Of a stretch of DNA of 64,000 nucleotides, positions 52,427-60,154 are shown one piece after another. Under the pieces are notes generated by a model. That model searched no databases. It worked only from the letters and a program-made list of their open reading frames with translations, and was not told where the DNA came from. How positions within the stretch are numbered: position 1 is the first letter of the stretch; every line of letters begins with the position of its first letter. The translations under genes were made by a program, and so were the position numbers. The DNA comes from DAIMFL01 sp964372215 (GTDB lineage Bacteria > Pseudomonadota > Alphaproteobacteria > Dongiales > Dongiaceae), in NCBI GenBank assembly GCA_964372215.1, contig CAYJQC010000004.1:145650-209649 (forward strand). Reading direction: 5' to 3'.

Positions 52427-52890
52427 TCTGCGGCCTCCTTGGTGGGCTCTTTGGTGAACAGGGCGATCTGCGCGTCGAGGCCGGCGAACTGGCCGGGAAA
52501 GCGGCCGAGGATGGCGTGGTGCAGGGATTTCGGCCGGCCGCTGCGCAGCACCGCCCCGGTCGCGGAGGCGGCGAAGGCGCGGCCATAGGCGACGAGGTCG
52601 GCAGCGTGCTCGGGCCCGAGGTCGCCGACCATGTAAGCCCACTTGCCCGGCGCCGAGACGGTCGCGCTGCAGCCGTGATCGCAATTGGCCAGGCAGACCA
52701 CCGGGCGGATCGCCAGTTCGGCGTCGTGCTCCGGAACTAGTGCGGACGCGGCGTCATAGAGGCGGCGACCGGGAAGCGGCAGGCGTGCACCGTTCTCCGT
52801 AGACCGGATCGACGCAGCTGCATCATCCGACCTCCCGCCACCGCGGCAGGTCAGGCAGATATGGAGACAGGCACGCTGTTCTTCGGCCAT
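52423..52890 (-). CDS. DUF1636-type cysteine-rich protein
   Basis: A 155-residue small protein. N-terminal ACLHICLTC and central CLANCDHGC give two cysteine clusters as in thioredoxin-fold ferredoxins. This family (DUF1636, predicted metal binding) recurs beside cobW/cobN; its function is not established. Possible roles are an Fe-S electron donor to CobG or handling of cobalt. ATG at 52890 (MAEEQRAC); the frame runs on upstream into the riboswitch leader. It is the first gene of the riboswitch-controlled seven-gene unit. Confidence 0.82.
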   Translation of the reverse strand: MAEEQRACLHICLTCRGGGRSDDAAASIRSTENGARLPLPGRRLYDAASALVPEHDAELAIRPVVCLANCDHGCSATVSAPGKWAYMVGDLGPEHAADLVAYGRAFAASATGAVLRSGRPKSLHHAILGRFPGQFAGLDAQIALFTKEPTKEAAE

Positions 52891-52945
52891 CGGCCACCCC
52901 GCTCGAGGCACGATACTCTTCGCTTGCGTCGCGGGGTACGATGGA

Positions 52946-52969
52946 GGTTCGGGCCTGCAGGGCCGAACC
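52946..52969 (-). other. Hairpin in the leader between riboswitch and first gene
   Basis: GGTTCGG and its exact complement enclose a self-complementary CCTGCAGG core; 22 of 24 positions pair. It lies between the cobalamin riboswitch and the DUF1636-type ATG. No U run follows, so it may be part of the expression platform or an RNA-stability element rather than an intrinsic terminator. Confidence 0.45.
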
Positions 52970-53032
52970 CGGCGCCTCGAGGAGGGGCGCCGCCGCTGCC
53001 GGCGCACCCCGCCCGGCATCACGGAAAATACT

Positions 53033-53216
53033 GCGACGGCAGGTTTCCTGGCTCGCGGATCCTTCACCTCCCGTCGCCTTCCCAGGGCCTGATCCGCGTG
53101 GGATCGGCCCCAGTGGCTACTCGACGGGCGGCTCTCCGCCTACAGTTGCGGGGGCAGCTGCGGCGTTGGACCGGAGTCCGCACCGCATTCCCTTTTGCCT
53201 TCCAGGTGGAAGGACC
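53033..53216 (-). ncRNA. Cobalamin riboswitch upstream of DUF1636-cobW-cobN-cobG-cobH-cobI-cobJ
   Basis: Read on the minus strand, this leader contains CCCGCAACTGTAGGCGG, the AGCCACTGG element, CTGGGAAGGCGACGG and the closing AGCCAGGAAACCTGCC. These are the conserved blocks of the AdoCbl riboswitch, in the right order. It should lower expression of the seven-gene unit when adenosylcobalamin is plentiful. It does not serve the divergent cobU gene. Confidence 0.93.
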
Positions 53217-53225
53217 GTCGCCGAT

Positions 53226-53254
53226 TGAGTATTACGTCCGGCCAGGGGTGTCAA
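53226..53254 (-). promoter_or_regulatory. Promoter candidate for the riboswitch-controlled cob unit
   Basis: A consensus TTGACA (53254-53249) and a weak TACTCA (53231-53226), 17 bases apart, would start transcription a few bases before the riboswitch. Confidence 0.4.
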
Positions 53255-53301
53255 TCGAGGGCGCGGGCCCACGGCTCCCTGGTCTCGGAAAGCCGCCGAA
53301 A

Positions 53302-53829
53302 ATGACGTTCCCGACGCCGACCCTGGCGAAGCTCACTTTGGTGCTGGGCGGCGCCCGATCGGGCAAGAGCCGCCACGCCGAGGCGTTGGTGACCGCCCGG
53401 CCCGGGCCGTGGGTCTACCTGGCCACCGCGCGGGCGCTCGACGACGAGATGGCGGCTCGAATTGCCGCGCACCGGGCCCGGCGCGACGCCGGGTGGAGCA
53501 ACGTCGACGCGCCGGTCGACTTGGTCGGCGCCCTGGTCCGGTTGCCGGGCGAGGCGCCGGTGCTGGTTGATTGCCTGACCCTGTGGCTGACTAACCTGAT
53601 GCTGGAGAAACACGACATCGAGGCCGCGACAGGCGCCCTCGAAGCGGCGCTCGATGCGCGCACCGGTCCCGCCGTGCTGGTCTCGAACGAGGTCGGGCTC
53701 GGCATCGTGCCGGACAACGCGCTGGCCCGCGCCTTCCGCGACGAGGCCGGGCGGCTGCATCAGCGACTTGCCGCCCGCGCCGATCATGTGCTCTTCATGG
53801 TCGCCGGCCTTCCCCTGACAGTGAAGTGA
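53302..53829 (+). CDS. cobU: Bifunctional adenosylcobinamide kinase / guanylyltransferase
   Basis: A 175-residue CobU/CobP. The P-loop GGARSGKSRHAE is at residues 16-27, then VYLATARALDDEMAARIAAHRARR with the guanylylated His, DCLTLWLTNL and VSNEVGLGIVP. It phosphorylates AdoCbi and adds GMP. ATG at 53302; the frame open to 52861 runs antisense through the riboswitch and is not real. First gene of cobU-cobO-cobQ. Confidence 0.93.
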   Translation: MTFPTPTLAKLTLVLGGARSGKSRHAEALVTARPGPWVYLATARALDDEMAARIAAHRARRDAGWSNVDAPVDLVGALVRLPGEAPVLVDCLTLWLTNLMLEKHDIEAATGALEAALDARTGPAVLVSNEVGLGIVPDNALARAFRDEAGRLHQRLAARADHVLFMVAGLPLTVK

Positions 53830-53834
53830 GTGCC

Positions 53835-54452
53835 ATGAGCAACGGACCCGTAGCCGACGATACAGCACGCCATCGTGAGAAGATGGCGAAGCGCAAGGCG
53901 GTGCAGGACGCCGAGGTCGCCGGCAAGACGATCGAGAAGGGCCTGCTCATCGTCCATACCGGCACCGGCAAGGGGAAGTCGACGGCGGCGTTCGGCCTGT
54001 TGCTGCGCATGGTCGGTCGCGACCGCAAATGCGCCGTGGTGCAGTTCATCAAGGGCGCCTGGTCGACCTCGGAACGCCCGGCGCTGGAGCGCTTCGGTGA
54101 TCTCGTCGAATGGCACAGCATGGGCGAGGGCTTCACCTGGGAGACTCAGGACCGCGAACGCGACGTCGCCGCCTGCCGGCGCGCCTGGGACAAGGTCAGG
54201 GAACTGATGGCGAAGCCCGACATCGCCATGATCGTGCTCGACGAACTCAACATCGCCCTGCGCTACGACTACCTGCCGCTCGACGAGGTGATCGACACGT
54301 TGACGGCGCGTCGGCCCGATCTCCACATCGTCGTGACCGGCCGCAACGCCAAGTCGGCGCTGATCGAGGCCGCCGACCTGGTGACCGAGATGACCCTGGT
54401 GAAGCACCACTTCGCCGCCGGCGTGAAGGCCCAAGAGGGCATTGAGTTTTAG
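53835..54452 (+). CDS. cobO: Cob(I)yrinic acid a,c-diamide adenosyltransferase
   Basis: A 205-residue CobO/CobA-type adenosyltransferase. P-loop HTGTGKGKSTAAFG at about residue 41, FIKGAWSTSERPALE, WETQDRERD, LDELNIALRYDYLP and TGRNAK. It transfers the adenosyl group of ATP to Co(I). ATG at 53835; a GTG at 53826 overlapping the cobU stop is the alternative. Confidence 0.93.
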   Translation: MSNGPVADDTARHREKMAKRKAVQDAEVAGKTIEKGLLIVHTGTGKGKSTAAFGLLLRMVGRDRKCAVVQFIKGAWSTSERPALERFGDLVEWHSMGEGFTWETQDRERDVAACRRAWDKVRELMAKPDIAMIVLDELNIALRYDYLPLDEVIDTLTARRPDLHIVVTGRNAKSALIEAADLVTEMTLVKHHFAAGVKAQEGIEF

Positions 54453-54480
54453 GGCATCGGGTTCCGGGACTCCTCCGCCG

Positions 54481-55947
54481 ATGACCGCACGCGCGATCAT
54501 GCTGCAAGGCACCGGCTCGAGCGTCGGCAAGTCCCTGCTGGTGGCGGGGCTGGCGCGCGCCTGCCTGCGGCGCGGCCTCAGCGTGCGCCCGTTCAAGCCG
54601 CAGAACATGTCGAACAACGCCGCCGTCGCCATCGACGGCGGCGAGATCGGCCGCGCCCAGGCGCTGCAGGCGCGCGCCGCCGGTGTGGCGCCGTCCGTCC
54701 ACATGAATCCGGTGCTGCTGAAGCCGCAAAGCGAAATCGGCGCGCAGATCGTGGTGCAGGGTCGTATCCATGGCAATGCGGGTGCACGCGACTATCAACA
54801 GGTCAAGGGAACGCTGCTTCCGCGTGTCCTCGAGAGCTTCGACCGCCTGAAGGCCGAAGCCGACATCGTGCTGGTGGAAGGGGCGGGCAGCGCGTCGGAG
54901 ATCAACCTGCGCGCCAACGACATCGCCAACATGGGTTTCGCCCGCGCGGCGCATGTGCCGGTGGTGCTGGTCGGCGACATCGACCGCGGCGGGGTGATCG
55001 CCAGCATCGTCGGCACCAAGACGGTGATCGATGCGGCCGATGCAGAGATGATCGTCGGCTTCATCGTCAACCGCATGCGGGGCGATGCCAGTCTGTTCGA
55101 CGACGGCATGGCGGCGATTGCAGGCATGACCGGCTGGGCGCCGCTGGGCTTGGTGCCGTTTTTCGACGGCGCGCGCCGCCTGCCGGCCGAGGACGCCATG
55201 GACCTGGCGGAGGCTGGTCGCCGGTCCGCGCGTGGCGGGCGCATCCGCATCGCCATGCCGCAGTTGCCGCGCATCGCCAATTTCGACGACCTCGATCCCC
55301 TGGCGGCGGAGCCCGACGTGGAGCTGACCATCGTGCCGTTGGGCGACGCCCTGCCGGCGCCCTGCGATCTCGTGATCCTGCCGGGCTCCAAGGCGACCAT
55401 CGCCGACCTGGCCGCCCTGCGCGCCGCCGGCTGGGACATCGACCTCGCCGCCCATGTCCGGCGCGGCGGCCGGGTGCTGGGACTATGCGGCGGCTACCAG
55501 ATGCTGGGGACGCGCATCGTCGATCCTGAAGGGATCGAAGGCCCGGCCGGCGAAGTGGCCGGGCTCGGGCTGCTCGCGGTCGAGACCGAGCTGACCGGCG
55601 ACAAGCGGCTGGTCGAGGCGACCGGCCAATCGGTCGCTGATGGCGTGCCGTTTCGCGGCTACGAGATGCATGTGGGACGGACCGTCGGTCCCGATACGGC
55701 GCGTCCCATCCTGCGCTTCGCCGACGGCCATCCCGACGGCGCGACTTCGGCCGATGGCCGGGTGGCCGGCACCTATCTGCACGGGCTGTTCGCCGACGAC
55801 CGCCAGCGCGCCGCCTGGATCGCCCGGCTCGGCGGCACGGCGAGCCCGCGCAGCCACGACGCCGAGGTGGAGGCGACCCTCGACGCGTTGGCCGCGCATC
55901 TCGAGCGCCATGTCGACATCGACCGGCTGCTTAGGCTCGCCAGATGA
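54481..55947 (+). CDS. cobQ: Cobyric acid synthase
   Basis: A 488-residue amidotransferase. The N-terminal ATP domain has GTGSSVGKSLLVAGLARA and PFKPQNMSNNAAVAIDGGEIGRAQ. The C-terminal GATase domain has LGLCGGYQMLG with Cys336 and the His in TYLHGLF. It amidates side chains b, d, e and g. ATG at 54481, 28 bases after cobO. Its last 17 bases overlap cbiB tail-to-tail. Confidence 0.94.
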   Translation: MTARAIMLQGTGSSVGKSLLVAGLARACLRRGLSVRPFKPQNMSNNAAVAIDGGEIGRAQALQARAAGVAPSVHMNPVLLKPQSEIGAQIVVQGRIHGNAGARDYQQVKGTLLPRVLESFDRLKAEADIVLVEGAGSASEINLRANDIANMGFARAAHVPVVLVGDIDRGGVIASIVGTKTVIDAADAEMIVGFIVNRMRGDASLFDDGMAAIAGMTGWAPLGLVPFFDGARRLPAEDAMDLAEAGRRSARGGRIRIAMPQLPRIANFDDLDPLAAEPDVELTIVPLGDALPAPCDLVILPGSKATIADLAALRAAGWDIDLAAHVRRGGRVLGLCGGYQMLGTRIVDPEGIEGPAGEVAGLGLLAVETELTGDKRLVEATGQSVADGVPFRGYEMHVGRTVGPDTARPILRFADGHPDGATSADGRVAGTYLHGLFADDRQRAAWIARLGGTASPRSHDAEVEATLDALAAHLERHVDIDRLLRLAR

Positions 55948-56917
55948 TCGCGACGAACGCGGCCAGGACCACGATCTGTATGGCGCAGGCCAGGCGATAG
56001 AGCGAGAGCGCGCGCCGAAGATCGGCCGGCGTGGCTTCGGCCCGCCCGTCGCCCATCCAATGATCCTCGACCAGCTCGGTGCCGTAAATGCGCGGACCGT
56101 TGAGGCGCAGGCCGAGCGCCCCCGCCATCGCCGCCTCCGGCCAGCCGGCATTGGGCGAGCGGTGCTTGCCGGCGTCGCGGCGCACGGCGCGCACCGCGCC
56201 GGCGGCGCTGGCACCGGGCTGCAACAGGGCGGCGGCGATCAGCCACAGGGCGGCAAGGCGCGAGGCCGGCAGGTTGACCAGGTCGTCCGCCCTTGCCGCC
56301 GCCCAGCCGAAGGCGTCGTGGCGCGGGGTGCGGTGGCCGATCATGCTGTCGGCGGTGTTGATCGCCTTGTAGGCGGCGATGCCGGGCAGGCCGAAGGCGG
56401 CGCACCACAAGGCTGGCGCCACGACTCCGTCGGAAAAATTCTCCGCCAGGCTTTCGATCGCCGCCCTTACCACGGCGGGCGCGTCGAGCGTCTCCGGGTC
56501 GCGGCCGACGATCCGCGAGACCGCCACCCGTCCGCCGGCGAGCCCGTCGCGATCGAGACCGTCGGCCACGTCGGCCACGTGGCGCCACAGGCTGCGCTGG
56601 GCGAGCAGCGTGCTGGCCAGGATCGCGGCGGCCAGCAGGGCCGCGGCGAAGGGCAGGCTGGCGACCAGGGCGAGCTGGGCCAGGGCGGCAGGGGCGACCG
56701 CCGCGCTCAACAGGATCGCGAGCGCACCGACCCCAAGAACCCTGCGTGCCGTCGCCGACAGCGACTCGCGGTTGAGCCACCGGTCGAGTCGGAAGACGAG
56801 ACCGCCCAGCCACATGACGGGATGGCCGATGACGGTCAGCAGCATGGCGGGATAGCCGACGCCGGCCTCGACGGCGAGGGCGAGCAGGGCGATGCTCAGG
56901 CTGATCTCGGGGTCCAT
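55931..56917 (-). CDS. cbiB: Adenosylcobinamide-phosphate synthase (CobD/CbiB)
   Basis: A 328-residue inner-membrane protein. Family motifs: GYPAMLLTVIGHPVMWLGGL, ESLAENFSDGVVAPALW, GLPGIAAYKAINTADSMIGH and SPNAGWPEAAMAGAL. It attaches the aminopropanol arm to cobyric acid. ATG at 56917; the longer frame to 57016 is not supported. It is transcribed alone, divergent from the cbtBA riboswitch. The usual neighbour, threonine-phosphate decarboxylase, is not seen. Confidence 0.93.
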   Translation of the reverse strand: MDPEISLSIALLALAVEAGVGYPAMLLTVIGHPVMWLGGLVFRLDRWLNRESLSATARRVLGVGALAILLSAAVAPAALAQLALVASLPFAAALLAAAILASTLLAQRSLWRHVADVADGLDRDGLAGGRVAVSRIVGRDPETLDAPAVVRAAIESLAENFSDGVVAPALWCAAFGLPGIAAYKAINTADSMIGHRTPRHDAFGWAAARADDLVNLPASRLAALWLIAAALLQPGASAAGAVRAVRRDAGKHRSPNAGWPEAAMAGALGLRLNGPRIYGTELVEDHWMGDGRAEATPADLRRALSLYRLACAIQIVVLAAFVAIIWRA

Positions 56918-57039
56918 GCTGCTGCCGCTCCGGTGATGTCGGCTGGTAGCACGAACCGGTCGCCGGCGGGAATCGGCTATCGCGGGCCGCAAGTTGGGGC
57001 TTTCCGGCGCCCGCATTCCTGAAGTAGAGTGACCCCGCT

Positions 57040-57215
57040 GTCGGTTCCCCGTTCGCCCGGGGACGCCAAGAGGGAACGCGGTGAGGGCTCGACGTCCCGA
57101 TGCCGCGGCTGCCCCCGCAACTGTAGGCGGTTAGCTCTTCTCGACCAGCCACTGGCGCCGCGGCGCTGGGAAGGCAGAGATGGAGCGACAATCCGCAAGC
57201 CAGGAGACCTGCCGA
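57040..57215 (+). ncRNA. Cobalamin riboswitch upstream of cbtB-cbtA
   Basis: On the plus strand: GGTTCCCC with GGGAACGCGGTG, CCCGCAACTGTAGGCGG, the CAGCCACTGG element, CTGGGAAGGC and AGCCAGGAGACCTGCC. All conserved AdoCbl-riboswitch blocks are in order. It couples cobalt uptake to cobalamin status. The 353 bases between cbiB and cbtB hold only this element and its platform. Confidence 0.94.
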
Positions 57216-57236
57216 CAGCGCGTGGCTCAACCCAGC

Positions 57237-57254
57237 GTCCTCGGGTGTGAGGAC
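57237..57254 (+). other. Platform hairpin of the cbtB riboswitch
   Basis: GTCCTC and GAGGAC pair around a 6-base loop, ending just before the AGGAAAGGA ribosome site of cbtB. Its position fits control of translation initiation rather than termination. Confidence 0.45.
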
Positions 57255-57270
57255 AGGAAAGGACTCTGAG

Positions 57271-57456
57271 ATGTCGAACAAGACCTCGTCAAGCCGCACT
57301 GCCGCCGCCGGCGCGACCACCTCGCGCGTCGTCGCGGTCGCGTTTGCTGCGCTGCTCGGCACCCTCTTGGTGGCCGGCACCGGCTTCGCGCACAGTGCGG
57401 CCATCCACAACGCCGCCCACGACACGCGCCATTCGCTCGCCTTCCCCTGTCACTGA
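57271..57456 (+). CDS. cbtB: Cobalt transporter subunit CbtB
   Basis: A 61-residue protein with one membrane helix (VVAVAFAALLGTLLVAGTGF) and a C-terminal His-rich tail (HNAAHDTRHSLAFPCH), the conserved CbtB metal motif. ATG at 57271 follows AGGAAAGGA. With CbtA it forms a predicted B12-regulated cobalt importer. The frame from 57247 would begin inside the platform hairpin. Confidence 0.9.
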   Translation: MSNKTSSSRTAAAGATTSRVVAVAFAALLGTLLVAGTGFAHSAAIHNAAHDTRHSLAFPCH

Positions 57457-57468
57457 GGGGGGGTCCCC

Positions 57469-58206
57469 ATGGCGCTGTTTCGGACGATCGTCCTGGTGGC
57501 AGGGCTGGTCGGGCTGGTGGCTGGCCTGTTGCTCACGGGCCTGCAGGCTTTCACCACCGTTCCCCTGATTCTCCAGGCTGAGAACTACGAGACCGCCGGC
57601 GGCCACAGCCACGATCACGACGCCGCCGCTGCCGTCGAGGCTGACGCCGCGGCCCGCTCTCATGACCAGGCGGCGGCCGGGTCGGACGGCGGCGCCCGCT
57701 GGATGCCGGAAGCCGGCACCGTGCGATGGCTCTACACTGCGCTCGCCAACGTGCTCACCGGCATCGGCTTCGCCCTGCTGATCGGCGCCGCGGCCGAGCT
57801 CAAGGGCGGCATCCGCAGCTGGCGGCAGGGGCTGTTCTGGGGCCTCGCCGGCTTTGGCATCTTCACCCTGGCGCCAGGCCTCGGCCTGCCGCCGGAGCTA
57901 CCGATGATGCCGGCGGCCGATCTCAACGACCGCCAGATCTGGTGGGTATTGACCGTGGTCCTGTCGGCGGCCGGCCTGGGGCTCATCGCCTTCGGGCGCA
58001 AGGTGCCGCTGTCGCTCCTCGGCGTGGCGATGATCGTGGCGCCGCACGTGATCGGCGCACCCCAGCCCGACGACTTCGAGAGCCCGATCCCCGAAGGCAT
58101 GCATCGGCAGTTCGTCGTCGCCGTGGTCGCCACCAGCTTCGTGTTCTGGGTGCTGATCGGCGGTCTGACCGGTGTCCTGCGCGGCCGATTTTCGGCCAAG
58201 GCCTGA
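57469..58206 (+). CDS. cbtA: Cobalt transporter subunit CbtA
   Basis: A 245-residue membrane protein with about five helices. After the first helix comes the family region TGLQAFTTVPLILQAENYE and a His-rich loop GGHSHDHD near residues 44-51, likely to bind metal. Later helices include LFWGLAGFGIFTLAPGLGLPPELP and the APHVIGAPQP motif. It lies 12 bases after cbtB. Confidence 0.92.
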   Translation: MALFRTIVLVAGLVGLVAGLLLTGLQAFTTVPLILQAENYETAGGHSHDHDAAAAVEADAAARSHDQAAAGSDGGARWMPEAGTVRWLYTALANVLTGIGFALLIGAAAELKGGIRSWRQGLFWGLAGFGIFTLAPGLGLPPELPMMPAADLNDRQIWWVLTVVLSAAGLGLIAFGRKVPLSLLGVAMIVAPHVIGAPQPDDFESPIPEGMHRQFVVAVVATSFVFWVLIGGLTGVLRGRFSAKA

Positions 58207-58221
58207 GTCGTCCTGCCGGCG

Positions 58222-58248
58222 CGGTGTCCATCCGACGGGAGGACACCG
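58222..58248. terminator. Terminator-like hairpin between cbtA and the aldose epimerase gene
   Basis: An 8-bp stem CGGTGTCC/GGACACCG with an 11-base loop sits between two convergent genes, 16 bases after cbtA. It lacks a T run, so factor-independent termination is only possible. Confidence 0.4.
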
Positions 58249-58273
58249 GGCCGGCCGAGAACGCTCATGAAAA

Positions 58274-59182
58274 TCAGATGTTTCTTGGAGTCAACGAAAC
58301 CGTTGTCTGAATTACCGCGCCGGGTTCGACCACCTGCATTCCGGTATCTGTGCGCCCGGCGGCGGCAAGATTGAAGGCGTCGGTCGCGTTGCTGACCGGC
58401 TCGGCGCAGAAGAAGCCGGCGCCGGGCGGCGTGTAGATCACCAGGAACCGCAACGGCGCGTCGGCCCGCAGCGTGAGTCCGGCGCCCCATTCCGGCCAGT
58501 CGATCTCGGCGAGGCCATTCCAGCCGGTGAAACAATTGTCGAGTGCGTGGCGGTCGACAGCAAGCCCGGAGCCCAGATCCGGTGCCTGGGCCGCCGGCGT
58601 CAGGTGCGTCGGCATCACCTCGTCATCGATCGCCCACATGCCGGAAATCCTTGCGCGCAGCGTCGTCTGCGGCGTGCGCGGGAAGTAGGGATGCAGGCCG
58701 AAGCCGTAAGGCATTGCGTCGCCGCCGGTATTGCGGGCCGAAAGGCCGATCTCGAGTCGATCCGGGAACAGCCGGAACGACTGGTGGAGTTCGTAGGGAT
58801 AGGGCCAGGCGTCGGCGGCGTGGACATAGACCAGCATGGCGCTGTCCGGCGCTACGTCGACGACGCGCCAGGGGCGCTGCCAGCCGTGGCCATGCTCGAC
58901 ATGCCGCCCGTCCGGCACGTTCAGCGGCAGCGCGACCTGGCGGCCCTCGAACACGAAGCGTCCCTCGCGTACCCGGTTCGAGAACGGAGTCAGGGGAAAG
59001 CAGGCGGCCTCGCCGACATCGCCGGCAGCCCGCGCAGACTCACCCATTGGGCGCAACAGATCGAACATCGAGCCGTCCGGCCGCCGCCAGCGGAAGCCCG
59101 CGGTCGCGCCGCCGAGCGAGGGGCAGAGTGTCAGCTCGAACGAGCCGTTCGCCAGGCGAACGAGCGTCGGCCCCGTGCTCAT
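58274..59182 (-). CDS. Aldose 1-epimerase (galactose mutarotase-like)
   Basis: A 302-residue beta-sandwich epimerase. FPLTPFSNRVREGRF, the His in EHGHGW, a second His in FGLHPYF and the catalytic Glu in FCAEPVSN are the expected active-site pieces. It interconverts sugar anomers, supplying the beta- or alpha-form to the sugar dehydrogenase of this module. ATG at 59182 overlaps the IclR stop (ATGA). Confidence 0.88.
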   Translation of the reverse strand: MSTGPTLVRLANGSFELTLCPSLGGATAGFRWRRPDGSMFDLLRPMGESARAAGDVGEAACFPLTPFSNRVREGRFVFEGRQVALPLNVPDGRHVEHGHGWQRPWRVVDVAPDSAMLVYVHAADAWPYPYELHQSFRLFPDRLEIGLSARNTGGDAMPYGFGLHPYFPRTPQTTLRARISGMWAIDDEVMPTHLTPAAQAPDLGSGLAVDRHALDNCFTGWNGLAEIDWPEWGAGLTLRADAPLRFLVIYTPPGAGFFCAEPVSNATDAFNLAAAGRTDTGMQVVEPGAVIQTTVSLTPRNI

Positions 59183-60018
59183 GCCGGCTGAAGCGCCGTC
59201 CGGCGGTCGCGCCAGGCCTCGGCGACCGAGGGACCGCCCATCGCAGCGGAGATCCGGTCGGCGTGGCGGATGAGGGCGCGGCCCACGACGTCCGTGCCGC
59301 GGTCGCGGACTCGCTGCTTCAGCCCGGTGACGCTGATCGCCCCCGACGCGGCGCCGCTGCGGTCGAACACGCAGGTGCCGACGCACATCACGCCTTCGGC
59401 GTCCTCCTCGTCGTCGATCGCATAGCCGCGCGCCAGCGTGTCGGCGAGATCGCGCATCAGCGCCGCTTCCGACGTGAGCGTGTGCGGGCTGCGCCGCGGC
59501 AGGCCGGTGCGGCGCAGGATGGCGCGCGCCTGAGTAACCGGCAGCGAGGCCAGCAGCACCTTGCCGACCGCCGAGCAGTGCGGCAATTCGCGCCGGCCGA
59601 GCTTGAGATCGAAGCGCACGGCGCCCGGCGCGTCGACCCGGCCGACGACCACGGCAAAACCGTCATCCATCACGGCGACCCGCGAGGTGAAATCGATCTC
59701 GGTGGTCAGCTCGCGCAGGATCGGCAGGGCGATGTCGGCGAGCGCGATGTTCTCGATCGCCTGGTCGCCGAGCCGCGCCAGACTCATGCCCAGGCGATAG
59801 CGTCGCGAACCGCCCTCGGCGGAATCGGCGACGAAGCCGCGCGCCAGCAGGGTCTGGAGCATCGCGTAGGTCGCCGCCTTGGACATCGCCAACTCGCGCG
59901 CCAGGTCGGTGAGCCGTGCCCCGTCCTTGCCGGCGCGCGCCACGAAGTCGAGCAGGTCCAAGGCGCGCCCCAGGCTCTGGACCCGATACCGATCGTCCGG
60001 TGATGCGGTTTTCGCCAT
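59179..60018 (-). CDS. IclR-family regulator
   Basis: A 279-residue IclR protein. The winged helix-turn-helix is at about residues 15-75 (LGRALDLLDFVARAG, LARELAMSKAATYAMLQTL), followed by the effector domain with HCSAVGKVLLASL, GYAIDDEEDAEGVMCVG and GAISVTG. ATG at 60018 is used; the frame open to 60342 would cross the palindrome and overlap the dehydratase. It probably represses the divergent pentonate genes and itself through the site at 60100-60128. Confidence 0.92.
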   Translation of the reverse strand: MAKTASPDDRYRVQSLGRALDLLDFVARAGKDGARLTDLARELAMSKAATYAMLQTLLARGFVADSAEGGSRRYRLGMSLARLGDQAIENIALADIALPILRELTTEIDFTSRVAVMDDGFAVVVGRVDAPGAVRFDLKLGRRELPHCSAVGKVLLASLPVTQARAILRRTGLPRRSPHTLTSEAALMRDLADTLARGYAIDDEEDAEGVMCVGTCVFDRSGAASGAISVTGLKQRVRDRGTDVVGRALIRHADRISAAMGGPSVAEAWRDRRTALQPA

Positions 60019-60062
60019 GGGTTTCCCCGTTCCGGCGCGTGTCGCCGATGGCCCGGCCGCGA

Positions 60063-60090
60063 TTGACTCCGGCGGCGGCCGGGCGATAAT
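60063..60090 (+). promoter_or_regulatory. Promoter candidate for the sugar-acid dehydratase unit
   Basis: TTGACT (60063-60068), a 16-base spacer and GATAAT (60085-60090): 5/6 matches at both hexamers. Transcription would begin about ten bases before the palindrome at 60100-60128. Confidence 0.55.
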
Positions 60091-60099
60091 GAAGCTCAT

Positions 60100-60128
60100 A
60101 CCGAACAGTGTTTGGTGATACCAAACAC
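60100..60128. promoter_or_regulatory. IclR operator candidate: perfect 21-bp palindrome plus an extra half-site
   Basis: GTGTTTGGT and its exact complement flank a 3-base centre at 60108-60128. A further half-site ACCGAACA at 60100-60107 pairs with TGTTTGGT at 7 of 8 positions, so three half-sites of the form ACCRAACA are stacked. It lies just after the predicted start of the dehydratase transcript. Confidence 0.7.
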
Positions 60129-60154
60129 CCAGGGAAGTGTCGAGGGGGATCTGC

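Noticed and set aside
53033..53216. Riboswitch as a regulator of the plus-strand cobU-cobO-cobQ
   Set aside because: All conserved blocks read 5' to 3' only on the minus strand, toward the DUF1636-cobW unit.
52861..53301. N-terminal extension of cobU through the riboswitch region
   Set aside because: The extension reads antisense through a conserved cobalamin riboswitch; the ATG at 53302 fits the family start.
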